From Clostridiales bacterium (GTDB taxonomy: Bacteria > Bacillota > Clostridia > Peptostreptococcales > NVVX01), in assembly GCA_021129775.1 (NCBI GenBank), contig JAJOKP010000072.1, forward strand, positions 1-49,742: a stretch of DNA of 49,742 nt, written 5' to 3'. This document shows positions 1 through 8,924 of this stretch, piece by piece. Made by a program: the position numbers and the translations under genes. Numbering within the stretch: position 1 is the stretch's first letter; each line of letters opens with the position of its first letter. The notes beneath the pieces are model-generated. The model ran no database searches, had not been told where the DNA came from, and worked only from the letters and a program-made list of their open reading frames with translations.

Positions 1-1
1 A

Positions 2-268
2 GATTTTAAAAAGCACACAGGAGCTGGTACAGAATATTTTAAAAATCAATTGAAAGAAATTGAGAAGTTAATCGAAACAAACGAACTATCTGTGAGTAAT
101 AACATTAAGGTTGAAGTAGAAAAATTATCTTCTTATTATAGACATCAAATTGACTTGATGAAAGGGTATGAAAAAGATTTAAATAAGGTAATAGAATATA
201 CTAATGTATTACAAGATTGGATTAAAAAGATAGATAGATTTAGCGAAAGTATAGAGATATTAATATAA
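2..268 (+). CDS. C-terminal end of a coiled-coil protein (partial)
   Basis: Reading frame 2 is open from the first bases of the window to the TAA at 266-268, so the ORF-track start at TTG 50 is internal and the gene begins upstream of the window. The visible 88 residues are highly charged, rich in Lys, Glu and Leu/Ile, with heptad-like spacing typical of an alpha-helical coiled coil. No catalytic motif or signal is present, and I do not recognise the family. It could be the tail of a phage- or plasmid-type structural protein or a defence protein, but nothing in the sequence decides this. Confidence 0.6.
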   Translation, partial: DFKKHTGAGTEYFKNQLKEIEKLIETNELSVSNNIKVEVEKLSSYYRHQIDLMKGYEKDLNKVIEYTNVLQDWIKKIDRFSESIEILI

Positions 269-298
269 TAAAATAGGGTCTAATGTGAATTAGAATGT

Positions 299-452
299 AG
301 TCAACATCGCCTAACAATATATTTACGTCCGCTTCGCACATCCCACCACCTAAGTCCGTCGGGACAGTATTCGCATTAGCCGCTCGTAAACTCGCAGGCG
401 TGAGAGATTCCCTCTAAAGTGCTAGGACGTCGGAAATATGGGACGTTGATGA
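299..452. repeat. Structured spacer with long imperfect inverted repeat
   Basis: The left arm, starting TCAACATC and running through ATATTTACGTCCG, is mirrored on the right by a segment ending GGACGTTGAT whose reverse complement begins ATCAACGTCCCATATTT. The arms share TCAAC-TC, ATATTT and ACGTCC blocks. A shorter GTCCGTCGGGAC palindrome lies inside. The stretch is much richer in G+C than its surroundings and has no ORF. A GCCTAAC heptamer near the left end fits the RYYYAAC core of integron attC sites, but no matching GTTRRRY core is found at the far end. It sits between two unrelated short genes like a cassette junction. Confidence 0.45.
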
Positions 453-490
453 CGGAATGGTTTTTGAGTTAATCTAGGGAATGGTGATCT

Positions 491-1027
491 TTGATTGAAA
501 GGAAGAAAATAGTGAGTGGACTTAGAATGATATTTGTATCTGATGATCTGAGGGTTTTTAAAATTTCTCAGCCCCAAAATAGTATATACAATCCTGTAAA
601 ACAACTGTCAAACGCAACTGTCTTAGAAGTTGGTTTTTATTACGAGACATACGAGAGAAAACCAGTTAAGCTTTTGAATGTCTTTTTCGACAGACTACAG
701 CTTAATTCAAATGGACAGTATTTGTTAACAGAAGACGAACTAGGTCGAAGAACAAGAAATTTCAACCTATTCGCATTCGATACTCCTGAAACTTTCAGCA
801 AAAGTGAAAGACAGATTCCAATACCTTCAACTTTAGAATTTCCAACATCAAGAGAAAAAGAAATCATAATCGAATACATGAAAGATAAATTGCCACAGTT
901 GTATCCAGAGGGTTGCTATGTTATAGAGAAAACTATACAAGGAATAAAAGAAAAAAATGAAAAGAACAAAAATTTTGTAAGAGAAGTAGCCAAGCGTAGA
1001 GCTTTAAGCAAAGGAAGAGGGATTTAA
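491..1027 (+). CDS. Hypothetical protein, 178 aa
   Basis: The ORF starts at TTG 491, about 10 bases after AGGGA; an in-frame TGA six bases upstream rules out an earlier start, and an ATG at residue 13 is the alternative. The protein is soluble, with no signal peptide or membrane segment, and ends in a basic, Lys/Arg-rich tail of about 30 residues that could bind nucleic acid. I do not recognise a family. It is bounded on both sides by structured non-coding spacers (299-452 and about 1030-1130), an arrangement seen in gene cassettes and other mobile single-gene units. Confidence 0.5.
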   Translation: MIERKKIVSGLRMIFVSDDLRVFKISQPQNSIYNPVKQLSNATVLEVGFYYETYERKPVKLLNVFFDRLQLNSNGQYLLTEDELGRRTRNFNLFAFDTPETFSKSERQIPIPSTLEFPTSREKEIIIEYMKDKLPQLYPEGCYVIEKTIQGIKEKNEKNKNFVREVAKRRALSKGRGI

Positions 1028-1030
1028 ATA

Positions 1031-1047
1031 CCGCTGCTTAACAGCGT
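1031..1047. repeat. Short hairpin at start of downstream spacer
   Basis: A perfect small hairpin, CGCTG-cttaa-CAGCG, follows four bases after the stop codon of the 491-1027 gene. It has no T-run, so it is a poor terminator. The GCTTAAC inside it fits the same RYYYAAC pattern as GCCTAAC in the spacer before the gene, so the gene may be flanked by related junction sequences. The rest of the spacer to 1140 contains nothing I recognise. Confidence 0.35.
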
Positions 1048-1163
1048 GTTCGTAAAATAGCGAGTAGCAGTAGGATTGCCACTTTACAAAAATGCAAAAC
1101 GTCAACTAGCATAAATCACCAGTTTAGATAGTAAAAATATTCTGTCATGAAGGGAGATTTTAC

Positions 1164-1692
1164 ATGAAGTATATAGCTTGTTTGATAATAAGTCTTGGTT
1201 TGATGACTATTGCGATTTCAGGATGCGATAGAAGTAATAGTAGTGTAGGTAGTTAATGATAGATTTGCAGTATATATTGGTGAACAGGAAACTTTATCTA
1301 GTGAATATATTCTAAGAGAGAAACCGATTTTTACAGATGAAGATATTAAGTCATATGAATGGGATATGCAAATCATTATATTTAAAAACGAGTATTTAGA
1401 TCAACTAGATGTATGTAATGTTGAGGATAAATATTATATTGGTGGTTCTAGGTTATTAGGTGCTCGTCCAAGGGATAAATTTTACGTTTATATTAATGAT
1501 GAACTAATTTATGATGGATTCTTTATGCAATCAATGGTCTCATCATTTTACCCAACAGGTGCAGTTGTATTTGATGTTATAAATGGAATACAAATAAAAT
1601 ATAACGATATAATAGATGGTAAAACAGAAGATTTGAGATATGATAGCAGAATTAAGGAGTTAATGAAGAAGAAGGGTTTGCTTCGAGATTAG
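1164..1692 (+). pseudogene. Small lipoprotein split by a frameshift
   Basis: ATG 1164 follows a GGGAGA ribosome site and opens a lipoprotein signal peptide: a basic N terminus, a hydrophobic stretch and the lipobox ISGC. That frame stops after 30 residues at TAA 1254-1256. In the next frame a coding-like sequence continues immediately (DRFAVYIGEQETLSSEY...) through the ORF-track segment 1366-1692 to the stop at 1692. Joined across a one-base shift between about 1240 and 1257, the two give a single lipoprotein of about 175 residues. The mature part has no motif I recognise. As written, the cell would make only the truncated 30-residue leader, so this is probably a pseudogene or an assembly error. 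Confidence 0.7.
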
Positions 1693-1826
1693 TGGAATAG
1701 TCCGTGGTTTACATCAGTGAACAATATATTTCAAAACAGATTTAGAAGAATAATGTTGCCATTAAGAAAACCAAGGTTTGTAATCATCCTTGGTCTTTTT
1801 AATGACTATAATTATAATAAAGTGGG

Positions 1827-2807
1827 TTACTTAATATTAATAATTACAGTTCCCATTCCTGTCTCAATACGTATTTCAGATGTTGGGTTTTCTCCAATAT
1901 CGCCTTCTAAATCCCAATTATTCTTTTTAACGTTGTTTAGTGTAAAATCAATATCTGTAGTTCCCATGCCTGTATTAATTTTCAGTCTTGTGTTGGTATC
2001 TTGGGGTAAAGATAATTCGACAGTTCCCATACCTGTTTCTAATATCCAGTTTGCATTCTTAGCTATAGCTGAATTGACGTTTATTGTACCACTTCCAGAC
2101 TCTACATTTAAATCATTATGAATATGGTTTATGTCTATACTACCTAACCCTGTTTCAACTGACACGTTTCCATGTATATTATTTGCAGATACAGATCCAC
2201 TGCCAGTATTTATTGTAACATCTTATTGCACGTCATCAACTACAATGCTTCCAAGTCCAGTATTCAAGTTAATAGGACCTTTAATATTTTCAATTAATAT
2301 ATCTCCTAAACCAGTGTTTGAAATAAGTGTTGTTTCAAATGGAGTAACTATATCAAAACTTATACCTACACTGTGTTTTTCAGGCAAATTATACTTTTCA
2401 AGATTACCCAGTATTATTGTGCTTCCATTCACTTTAATTGGCGGATCTTCTAAGATTTTATTTAGTAGTTTTTTTGCTTCTTCTTCGTTTTCTGCTCCTA
2501 CATTAATAGTAATATTAAGATTCACTTCACTATCACTACTGCTTCTTACGGTTACTTCGCCCAAACCAGTGATAACTTCTAGTTCAACTAACTCATCCAC
2601 AGAAATTGTTTTCTCAAAAGATTCTTCTACTTGTACCTTGTTACCGAAAAATCCTTGCGCGTCGCTAATATTATTCAAGTTTATATTTATTTCATCGGGT
2701 AAATTAATAGCGGGAAAGTCAATGGTGGGTAAATCAATAGTACATGCAGATAACATAGTAACCAAAACAAGTAAAACTAAGATTTTAAAAATTCTAATTG
2801 ATTTCAT
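1827..2807 (-). pseudogene. Toast-rack/DUF4097-type surface lipoprotein with in-frame stop
   Basis: The N terminus is a lipoprotein signal (MLSAC lipobox near residue 21). The body then carries short Gly-rich beta repeats typical of DUF4097/toast-rack proteins: TGLGEV, TGLGDI, TGLGSI, TGSGSV, TGLGSI, SGSGTI, TGMGTV, TGMGTT, TGMGTV. Such repeats build a beta-solenoid on the outer face of the membrane. A single TAA near 2223 interrupts the frame in the middle of the repeats, and the same frame carries on to 1827, giving 326 codons in all. It lies 38 bases after the ABC permease, with a GGGAGTGAG ribosome site, so it is the last gene of the GntR-ABC operon. The truncated 194-residue form might still be exported. 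Confidence 0.75.
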
Positions 2808-2845
2808 TTATCTCACTCCCAATTTTTAATTTTGTGAAAACTGCA

Positions 2846-3613
2846 CTACAAGTTTAATTTTTTATCTATCAAAGCACCTGATAAAAAAGTCATAGCAACT
2901 ATTAGTATTATTCCTACCAAGTAACTAAAAAACATACCAGCTTCAGTTAGATTCTGTAACTGTATTGGCCCAGCTTGAAACGTCCAATTAAATATAGGGA
3001 TATTTGTCACAGCATCAATGAATATTAGCAAGACGCGAGCAAATAGGTCATAAAGAATATGAAGTGCTAAAAATACCAAGAAAGCTAGCGATTTTTTAAA
3101 CTTAACATTAGCAGCCAAAGTTTTGGTAAATAGTGCTGATATAAAAAGAATTAAAATATGTTTAAATAAACCTGTCATTTGTTCTAAGAGTTGAGAAATT
3201 AACCTGATTGGTGACAGCATGGAATAACTGGGGGTAAGGACTGTAAACATTATGCTCTGAACTAATACTAAGTGGATTGCAAATGATATTATAGCAAATA
3301 TTAAGACAGTCAGTAATTTAGATGCAATAAAAGCGAACCCACTTATTGATGTTGTAAAAGCGACTCTTCCTTCATGGCTAGAAAATTCGGACCACATTAT
3401 TTTATAAGTTGCGTAAAAGAAGTATATAACTAGCCCTACTATAGGTAGACCTCCTAAAAAAACAGTTGATATTAAAAGATTAAAACCATTTACTCTTCCA
3501 AATATATCACCTGTAAGTGCAATTCTCATCAAAACAAACATAAAAAACATCACTACTCCTAGAATTAGCAACTTTTGATTTGCCTTAAGTTCATACTTTA
3601 AAAGTTTAAGCAT
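2846..3613 (-). CDS. ABC transporter permease (ABC-2 type)
   Basis: About 255 residues with six or so hydrophobic segments (for example around LILGVVMFFMFVLM, LPIVGLVIYFF and ILIVAMTFLSG), typical of an ABC-2 type export permease. The ORF track starts at 3631, but GGAGGTG lies just before the internal ATG at 3613 (MLKLLKYELKANQ), which is the better start. The start codon lies within the last codons of the ATPase gene, so the two are translationally coupled. With the ATPase it should form a full exporter of the YtrA-regulated class. The substrate is unknown; relatives act on peptide antibiotics or cell-envelope compounds. Confidence 0.85.
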   Translation of the reverse strand: MLKLLKYELKANQKLLILGVVMFFMFVLMRIALTGDIFGRVNGFNLLISTVFLGGLPIVGLVIYFFYATYKIMWSEFSSHEGRVAFTTSISGFAFIASKLLTVLIFAIISFAIHLVLVQSIMFTVLTPSYSMLSPIRLISQLLEQMTGLFKHILILFISALFTKTLAANVKFKKSLAFLVFLALHILYDLFARVLLIFIDAVTNIPIFNWTFQAGPIQLQNLTEAGMFFSYLVGIILIVAMTFLSGALIDKKLNL

Positions 3614-4307
3614 TTTCAAACACCTCCACATACATTTTAACTATTGATTTATTGTTTTGTTCTCTTAGTTCTTCGATATTCTTCTTAAGTAAAACATGAC
3701 CTTTCGACAAGAAAATTAAATCTTCAAGCAAGTATTCAACATAGTTGACGTGATGTGTTGAAATAAGCATACAGCTGTCATCTCTTTGAGAATTAATTAT
3801 GGTTTCAATTAATTTTTCACGTGTCTTTATGTCTATTCCATCGAAGGGTTCGTCTAGTAAATAGAGCTTTGCATCTCTAGCTAATGTTAGAGCTAATTTA
3901 AGGCGGGCTTTCATTCCCTTTGACAATTTTTCAACAACATCATTATTGTTAAGATCCATAAATTCCATAGTTTCGCTCGCTTTTTGCATGTCAAAATCTT
4001 CGAAGAAATCGTGGTAGTACTCAATTGTCTCTCTAACAGTCATCCATGAATATAGGTCACTTCTATCTGGTAAATAAGCGACAATGCGCTTAGTCTTTGT
4101 TGAGGGTTTATGTCCATCAATTAGAACCTCTCTACTATAACTACTGATTAGTCCTGCCAATATTTTAAGTAAAGTTGTTTTTCCACTAGCATTTGGTCCT
4201 AATAACCCGTAAACCTTCCCTTTTTCTAAAGTCAAATTAATAGAATTGAGTGCATTTGTTGGTCCGAAGTTTTTTTGTAATTGTCTTATTGTCACGATGT
4301 TATCCAT
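3606..4307 (-). CDS. ABC transporter ATP-binding protein
   Basis: 233 residues with every ABC hallmark: Walker A GPNASGKTTLLK near residue 37, signature LSKGM near 129, Walker B LYLLDEPFDGID near 150 and an H-loop STHHV near 185. The Ala in the Walker A loop (usually Gly) is a tolerated variant. The start ATG overlaps the end of the GntR gene by 8 bases and the end overlaps the permease start, giving a tight operon GntR-ATPase-permease-lipoprotein. It powers the neighbouring permease at the cytoplasmic membrane. Confidence 0.92.
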   Translation of the reverse strand: MDNIVTIRQLQKNFGPTNALNSINLTLEKGKVYGLLGPNASGKTTLLKILAGLISSYSREVLIDGHKPSTKTKRIVAYLPDRSDLYSWMTVRETIEYYHDFFEDFDMQKASETMEFMDLNNNDVVEKLSKGMKARLKLALTLARDAKLYLLDEPFDGIDIKTREKLIETIINSQRDDSCMLISTHHVNYVEYLLEDLIFLSKGHVLLKKNIEELREQNNKSIVKMYVEVFENA

Positions 4308-4672
4308 TTTCCATTTCCCCCTTCAAGAATTTTTCTAATTCTTCAATCATTTGCTTATTACCGTATCCTAACACCCTTAAATCATTAACAAAAGTTGAAA
4401 TCTTGAATGAAATCCTTTCTTCTCTGATTCGTGAAATCATCTCCTCACTCTCTGTAATAAAAGAGCCAACTCCTTTTTTTGAAAAAATAATTCCATCTTT
4501 TTCTAAAAGTTGATAAGTTTTTGCTATTGTATTATGATTGACACGTAATTTTTGTGCTATATCCCTAAACTGATTCTAGCTTATCTGCTCTTTTATATTC
4601 TCCTGTAGCTATTTCTAATTTAACATGATCTATAATTTGCAGATAGATGGGCATGTTATCTTTAAATTTCAC
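4300..4672 (-). pseudogene. GntR (YtrA-type) transcriptional repressor, frameshifted
   Basis: The minus strand reads a typical YtrA-family N terminus from GTG 4672 (PIYLQIIDHVKLEIATGEY), with the winged helix continuing as IAQKLRVNHNTIAKTYQLLEKDG and a C-terminal helix of about 50 residues. Between the halves an extra base in GTTTAGG (near 4568) creates a TAG stop; removing one T restores the frame (VRDIAQ). Length 373 bases equals about 124 codons plus one extra nucleotide. This family represses its own ABC operon by binding inverted repeats at the promoter, so loss would leave the downstream ABC genes derepressed. The stop overlaps the ATPase start. Confidence 0.8.
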
Positions 4673-4924
4673 AGTATCGCTTCCCCGTGTACTATGTATG
4701 AAGACAAATTAGTATGTCTTAACACAGTTAATTTTTAGTTCTTTCTCATGTGCATAAATTCAGTTGACTAATATTTTCAGAAGTTTAGCAAACTATACTT
4801 GCTATTTTGTTCTACAAAGTAGGAGTGCTTAGAACTAATAATTACCTTATGACATTCAGTACTACACATATAGCACACCACTATCTGTATGATGTTAAGT
4901 CAGTAAATAGAATTTTAAGCGACT

Positions 4925-4953
4925 TTGCACAAGATATCTTTATTTGCTATAAT
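4925..4953 (+). promoter_or_regulatory. Sigma-A-type promoter upstream of alkD-like gene
   Basis: TTGCAC and TATAAT are separated by exactly 17 bases, followed about 57 bases later by an AAGGAG ribosome site and the ATG at 5010. The rest of the 4673-5009 gap contains only the short, unconvincing ORF 4807-4998. Confidence 0.65.
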
Positions 4954-5009
4954 AATGTTAGTGCAAGTAAAAGGAGATTAGATGGCTTACCTGGGTGAAA
5001 GGAGTTCAA

Positions 5010-5810
5010 ATGAAAAATTATAAAAGAATCTTCGATTCAAACCATGGGGATAAACCTAGAGATATTTTTAAGGATAATTCTCTTGAAACTTTGTCAGGCA
5101 TTCATCCTGCCCCACAAGGGAGACAGGTTTTCTGCCTACGTCGTTACAAAATAGACATTGTAAAAAAAGTAAATGAAGAACTCGCTTTATTTGAGTGCAA
5201 CAAGCGCTACAAAACAGGCGATGTTAGGAAAGTAAGTGTTAAGGTTTACAGACTAATCAAAAACTAGCCATTTGAGAGTATATTGGACCTATGTGAGGAA
5301 CTTTTAGAGGAGCGGTCATGGGCTATGGCTGTGATAGCATATGATATAGCTTTTAGAGAAAGAAAGAATTACACAAGAGAAACTTTCAATAGATTTGAAA
5401 AGTGGCTAATTAAGTACGTGAGAGATTGGGGAGATTGTGATGATTTTTGTACTCACGCATTCGGCGCGCTCTTAGCACAGTATAATGACTTGTTTGTGAA
5501 AGTACGTAAATGGTGCGACAGACCTGAATTTTGGGTAAGAAGAGCTGCAGGAGTTATCTTAATATATCCAATGGCTAAAAACGTGTATGGAGAAATAGAT
5601 CCGCTTAAAATTACTAATGCTCTTATGAATGATGAACATTATTTAGTGTTGAAAGGCTATGGGTGGATGTTAAAAGTGTACGGATATAGAGAGCCTAAGA
5701 AATTAGAAAAATACTTATTTGAGAATGTACAAACTATGCCAAGAGTTTCGTTCAGATACGCTATTGAGAAATTGGATGTTGATACAAAGAAAAGCTTGAT
5801 GAAAAAGTAA
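5010..5810 (+). pseudogene. AlkD-type DNA alkylation repair protein, interrupted
   Basis: Residues encoded at 5283-5810 match the C-terminal two thirds of AlkD-like HEAT-repeat DNA glycosylases: WGDCDDFCTHAFGALL, FWVRRAAGVILIYP, DEHYLVLKGYGWMLKV and MPRVSFRYAIEKL. The same frame continues upstream of a TAG at 5265-5267 into DIVKKVNEEL and GDVRKVSVKVYRLIKN, which fit the N-terminal helices of this family, so the stop is a nonsense mutation. The first 45 or so residues from ATG 5010 (AAGGAG site) look unrelated and overlap a sequence repeated at 7449, so the original start may have been the ATA before GACATTG near 5151. The family excises bulky or cationic alkylated bases. A functional product is unlikely. 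Confidence 0.7.
5071..5152 (+). repeat. Dispersed repeat, copy A
   Basis: A 40-base block (beginning AGGATAATTCTCTTG and ending CATTCATCCTGC) matches 7449-7488 at 36 of 40 positions. Weaker similarity runs on to a shared CAAAATAGA. Copy A is inside the 5' part of the alkD-like ORF. Both copies precede remnants of other genes, so this looks like debris of one duplicated segment. Confidence 0.6.
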
Positions 5811-5817
5811 ATTATGA

Positions 5818-6180
5818 AAAATAAGCAAAATTAAAGAATCCAAACTAGGATACAGAGCAATGGACATTTCTCAACTACTTGAAAATATCGTTTATTTAGA
5901 ACTTAAAAGGTGAGGTTACACTGTATACGTCGGAAAAGAAGGTGAGAGAGAAATTGATTTTGTCGGTGTAAAACGTGAAGATAAGATTTACATATAAGTA
6001 AGTTATTTGCTTTCAAGTGATAAAACGATAGACTGCGAATACAAACCGCTCTTAAATATTCGCGATAATTTTAGGAAGTACGTAGTATCATTGGATAAAA
6101 TGCAATCGGACAACTATCAGGGGATTAAGTGGGTCAATGTGATAGAGTTTTTAAAGTCAGATAATTGGACAGAGCTCTAA
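5818..6180 (+). pseudogene. Remnant of AAA+ ATPase with DUF4143 C-terminal domain
   Basis: In one frame the sequence reads a DUF4143-type C terminus: MDISQLLENIVYLELKR, then TGA, then GYTVYVGKEGEREIDFVGVKREDKIYI, then TAA, then VSYLLSSDKTIDCEYKPLLNI and on to a natural stop at 6178-6180. The phrases ENIVYLEL-RRGY, EIDF and KIYIQVAYLL are characteristic of these ATPases, which allows the two stops to be read as mutated Arg and Gln codons. The whole N-terminal P-loop domain is missing. It is not listed in the ORF track because of the stops. Confidence 0.75.
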
Positions 6181-6328
6181 AGAAAGGCTGTGACCTAGTC
6201 AAAAGTTTTATGAAAAAGCAATTTATCATAACTGTATTATACAAGCGAGATTGCGAGCCGAACGGCCCTCGCCTGCAAAAGTGCATTAAATTTTTTAACA
6301 CTATGTGTCGAAAAACAGGAGGAATATT

Positions 6329-7120
6329 ATGTATAAACTACTAGCCCTAGATGTTGATGGTACGCTGCTTAATAGTCGAGGAGAAGTAAGTGAGAAGACG
6401 ATAGAAAAAATCAGAGAAATTGTAAATAAAGGAATATTAGTTCTTATTTCTACTGGAAGACCTACTCAGGGAACAGTGGAACTTTTTGAAAAACTAGAAT
6501 TAAAAATGCCAGTAATCGCGTATAATGGCGCAAAGATAGTAAATCTGAATACGGGTGAAATATTACTTGAACAGAACCTAAGAGGCGTAGACGTTAAGAA
6601 AATAGTTGAAATTGGTGAAGAACTTAAAACGACAATAATCATTTGGTCTAAAAATCAGTTGTATTCAAATATAATGAATGATAACGTAACTGCGTATAAA
6701 AAATTGTCGGGGGTAGAGCCAATAATAATTGATAATTATGAAGATATTATTCGACAAGGAGCAACAAAAGTGTTATGGATAGATGAAGTAGAAGTAATAG
6801 CAGAATTTCAAAAACTTCTTGATACAAAACTTGATGCTGATGTGAATTATTGTACTTCCAAGCCTTATTACTTAGAATTTATTGATGAAAGCGTCTCAAA
6901 AGGCAGGGCACTAAGCATTCTTTGTGATAGATATAAAATAAAAAGAGAAGAAATTATTGCTATTGGTGACGGGCAAAATGATATAACAATGCTTGAATTT
7001 GCAGGGGTTGGTATTGCAATGGGCAATTCTTCGCAAGAAGTTAAAGACAAAGCTGACTATGTGACTGCCTCAAATGACGAAGAGGGAATAGCATTGGCTA
7101 TTGACAAATATTTTAGATGA
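6329..7120 (+). CDS. Cof-type HAD-IIB hydrolase, copy 1
   Basis: 263 residues of the Cof/HAD-IIB phosphatase family. All four motifs are visible: LDVDGTLLNS (nucleophile Asp near residue 6), STGRP, the Lys in SKGRA, and GDGQND near residue 213. Such enzymes dephosphorylate sugar phosphates, nucleotides or pyridoxal phosphate in the cytoplasm, and the substrate cannot be read from sequence. The ORF track begins at 6305, but AGGAGG lies 7 bases before ATG 6329, which also matches the start of the paralogue at 29151. The two copies are alike over their full length. Confidence 0.88.
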   Translation: MYKLLALDVDGTLLNSRGEVSEKTIEKIREIVNKGILVLISTGRPTQGTVELFEKLELKMPVIAYNGAKIVNLNTGEILLEQNLRGVDVKKIVEIGEELKTTIIIWSKNQLYSNIMNDNVTAYKKLSGVEPIIIDNYEDIIRQGATKVLWIDEVEVIAEFQKLLDTKLDADVNYCTSKPYYLEFIDESVSKGRALSILCDRYKIKREEIIAIGDGQNDITMLEFAGVGIAMGNSSQEVKDKADYVTASNDEEGIALAIDKYFR

Positions 7121-7350
7121 TTTTAATACTCTTGAAGCTTTTAGGGTGTGTAAGGCAGGATTTTATAAAACTATTAGAAAACAAAAACTATTCATTGTTA
7201 TGGTTAGGACAGAGTGTATCTGATCTAGTATTAAGTATCAACTACATTGGACTAATTATGACAAGCGAGATGAAGCTAGGATTAGAGTATATCAACAAGC
7301 ACGAAATTGTAAAGTTTGTAATTATGTTTTTTGCAATATCAGCGAGGTAA
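7117..7350 (+). pseudogene. Doubtful ORF, possible transporter remnant
   Basis: The ATG overlaps the HAD stop codon. The 77-residue product contains a segment (LLENKNYSLLWLGQSVSDL) reminiscent of the first helix region of major facilitator proteins, but the rest does not continue that family. No ribosome site precedes it. It is either a decayed MFS fragment fused to unrelated sequence or chance. Downstream to 7540 I see only copy B of the 5071 repeat. Confidence 0.2.
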
Positions 7351-7448
7351 GAGTTCTTGTTTCAGAAAAAACAAGCTTTTGGATGAAAGTTTTTTGGAAA
7401 ATGGATGGATTTTCGCAGAGAGAGTTAGAGTAATGAGGTTTGATTTAG

Positions 7449-7536
7449 AGGATGATTCTCTTGGAACTTTGTCAGGTATTTATCCTGCGGGATAGGTCTT
7501 GTATTCTAGCGTCTGCATAGCAAAATAGAAACAAGA
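7449..7536 (+). repeat. Dispersed repeat, copy B
   Basis: Matches 5071-5110 at 36 of 40 positions and then more weakly. It has no open frame of its own and lies just before the ATPase fragment. Confidence 0.6.
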
Positions 7537-7542
7537 AAATTT

Positions 7543-7924
7543 GCAAGCGTTGAGTAAAACATCAAACAGAATTTTTTAACAAAAATATCTAACTTGTATA
7601 ATGAACCAAGAAATTTATTCAGGTTAGAGCTAAGGGCACCACTGTGTACAATTCAATAATTGAAGCGATTGCTCTCGGGAATACAAAATTGAATGAAATT
7701 AGTGGGAAAACAGGTGAAAGTAAAGATAAAGTCCATAATTATATTATGAGTTTAATTGATTGCATATTATCGAAAAAACATACCCAATTACTGAAAAAAG
7801 CAGTTCGCGAAAGACATTATATAAGTTGCGCGATAACTTATTTAAGTTTTGGTATAGGTTTGTAGTTTCTAATGTAAGTAGTATTGAAAGCGGAATGAGT
7901 GATATTGTTTATAACAAAAATTGA
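7543..7924 (+). pseudogene. Internal fragment of archaeal-type ATPase (cf. 30153-31559)
   Basis: This stretch follows the intact ATPase gene at about 30780-31155 almost base for base: TATAATGAACC, GGTGAAAGTAAAGA, CATAATTATATTATGA, GAAAAAAGCAGTTC and CGGAATGAGTGATATT recur in the same order. Both ends are missing and at least two frameshifts are present, so the ORF-track entry 7644-7865 is only one open piece. As in the 29-31 kb region it lies downstream of a Cof-type HAD gene, so the pair HAD-ATPase was duplicated and this ATPase copy decayed. Confidence 0.88.
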
Positions 7925-7992
7925 ACTCTGCAACAAGAGGATAGAAACAGATCTATGATTAACTTGTGATAATGTCAGTCAATGCTGTCAGT

Positions 7993-8029
7993 CGCAAAAA
8001 AACATTAAAGCATCTTTGTAGGATGCTTT
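7993..8029 (-). terminator. Rho-independent terminator (minus strand)
   Basis: AAAGCATC and GATGCTTT form a perfect 8-bp stem with a 7-base loop. Read on the minus strand it is followed by AATG and then seven T. It could end the PadR/HAAS transcript, whose last stop is at 8116. Confidence 0.55.
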
Positions 8030-8115
8030 GATGCTAAAGGGAACATACTTCAATTAAGTAACAAGCATGCTGTCAATGCTAGCAAAACAATTTTTTAACC
8101 ACAGGGTGACAAAAC

Positions 8116-8924
8116 TCAATATGTGATAAAACGAACAAGTTGCGCGACTAAATATCTGACAGTAAAGTCTGAATCAGGTGCTTTTTCAAAAATATATGTT
8201 TTCATTGCTTCGGGGTCACTTATAACTTGTCTTACGAACTCCCCAGTACCACTTTGTGTATAAAATCCTACGCTAGCATGAATCGTTCCGCCTAAGGCTA
8301 CTCTAGCTCTAGCATATCCCCCAAAAGCAAGTTCTCGTGCAAAAGCAGCCCCCCAATTGAAATATAATTAGACATAGCTAATCCTCCAAACGCAAAAAAT
8401 CCCCCAATGGTAGCCCCCCCAATTGCAGCAATCAGCGAAAGAGCTACTCCACCCATACCTAGCAATATAGCAAAACTTATGCCACCAAGAGATATAAGTC
8501 CAAACGATATTCCTCCTACACTTATAACACCGATTGAAATGCTACCAACAGCAATAATCCCTTTGGCGACACCATACGGCTTATTATTTACATGTACCAA
8601 GGGGAACCCCATAAATTCTTTTTTAGACTTATACTCGATATATCGGTGCTTGCCATCGACAACTCGAATTAAGGGCATTCCTAAGAATGTGGTCTCCGAA
8701 ACATATGCGTATTTTGAAAAGAGATCAACACCCATATTTTCAGCAAATTCTACTGCTACATCACCTGGGTTTCCCAGTAGTTTGTATGGATCTGTTTCAC
8801 GTAACTTGATTGATTTTTCGTGAAGAATTATATTCAAATCTTCTCGAATTCTTGTTTTGTACTCGCTACTACAGTTTATTCTTTTTAGAACCTTATTAAT
8901 ATACTTACTATAACTTCTGTTCAT
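8116..8924 (-). pseudogene. HAAS-domain membrane protein with frameshift in a G6 run
   Basis: The N-terminal 60 residues resemble the HAAS helical signalling domain that accompanies PadR regulators. They are followed by a Gly/Ile-rich repeat region (ISVGGISFGLISLGGISF) forming membrane-associated segments. The frame breaks at a run of six C (six G on the minus strand) at 8349-8354. With one extra G it continues as AAFARELAFGGYARARVALGGTIHASVGFYTQSG and on to a TGA at 8116-8118. The ORF track reports only the out-of-frame ending at 8298. GGAGG precedes ATG 8924, the better start, and the gene overlaps the end of padR by 17 bases. The homopolymer could vary by slippage, so expression might be switchable. 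Confidence 0.7.

Noticed and set aside
299-452. True integron attC site
   Set aside because: One RYYYAAC core fits, but no matching GTTRRRY at the far end and no integrase in the window; reported only as cassette-like.
2131-2829. ORF of 232 aa on the plus strand
   Set aside because: It is the antisense shadow of the toast-rack lipoprotein, whose signal peptide, lipobox and Gly repeats are convincing on the other strand.
4807-4998. ORF of 63 aa upstream of the alkD-like gene
   Set aside because: It spans the TATAAT promoter, lacks a ribosome site and has no coding-like composition.
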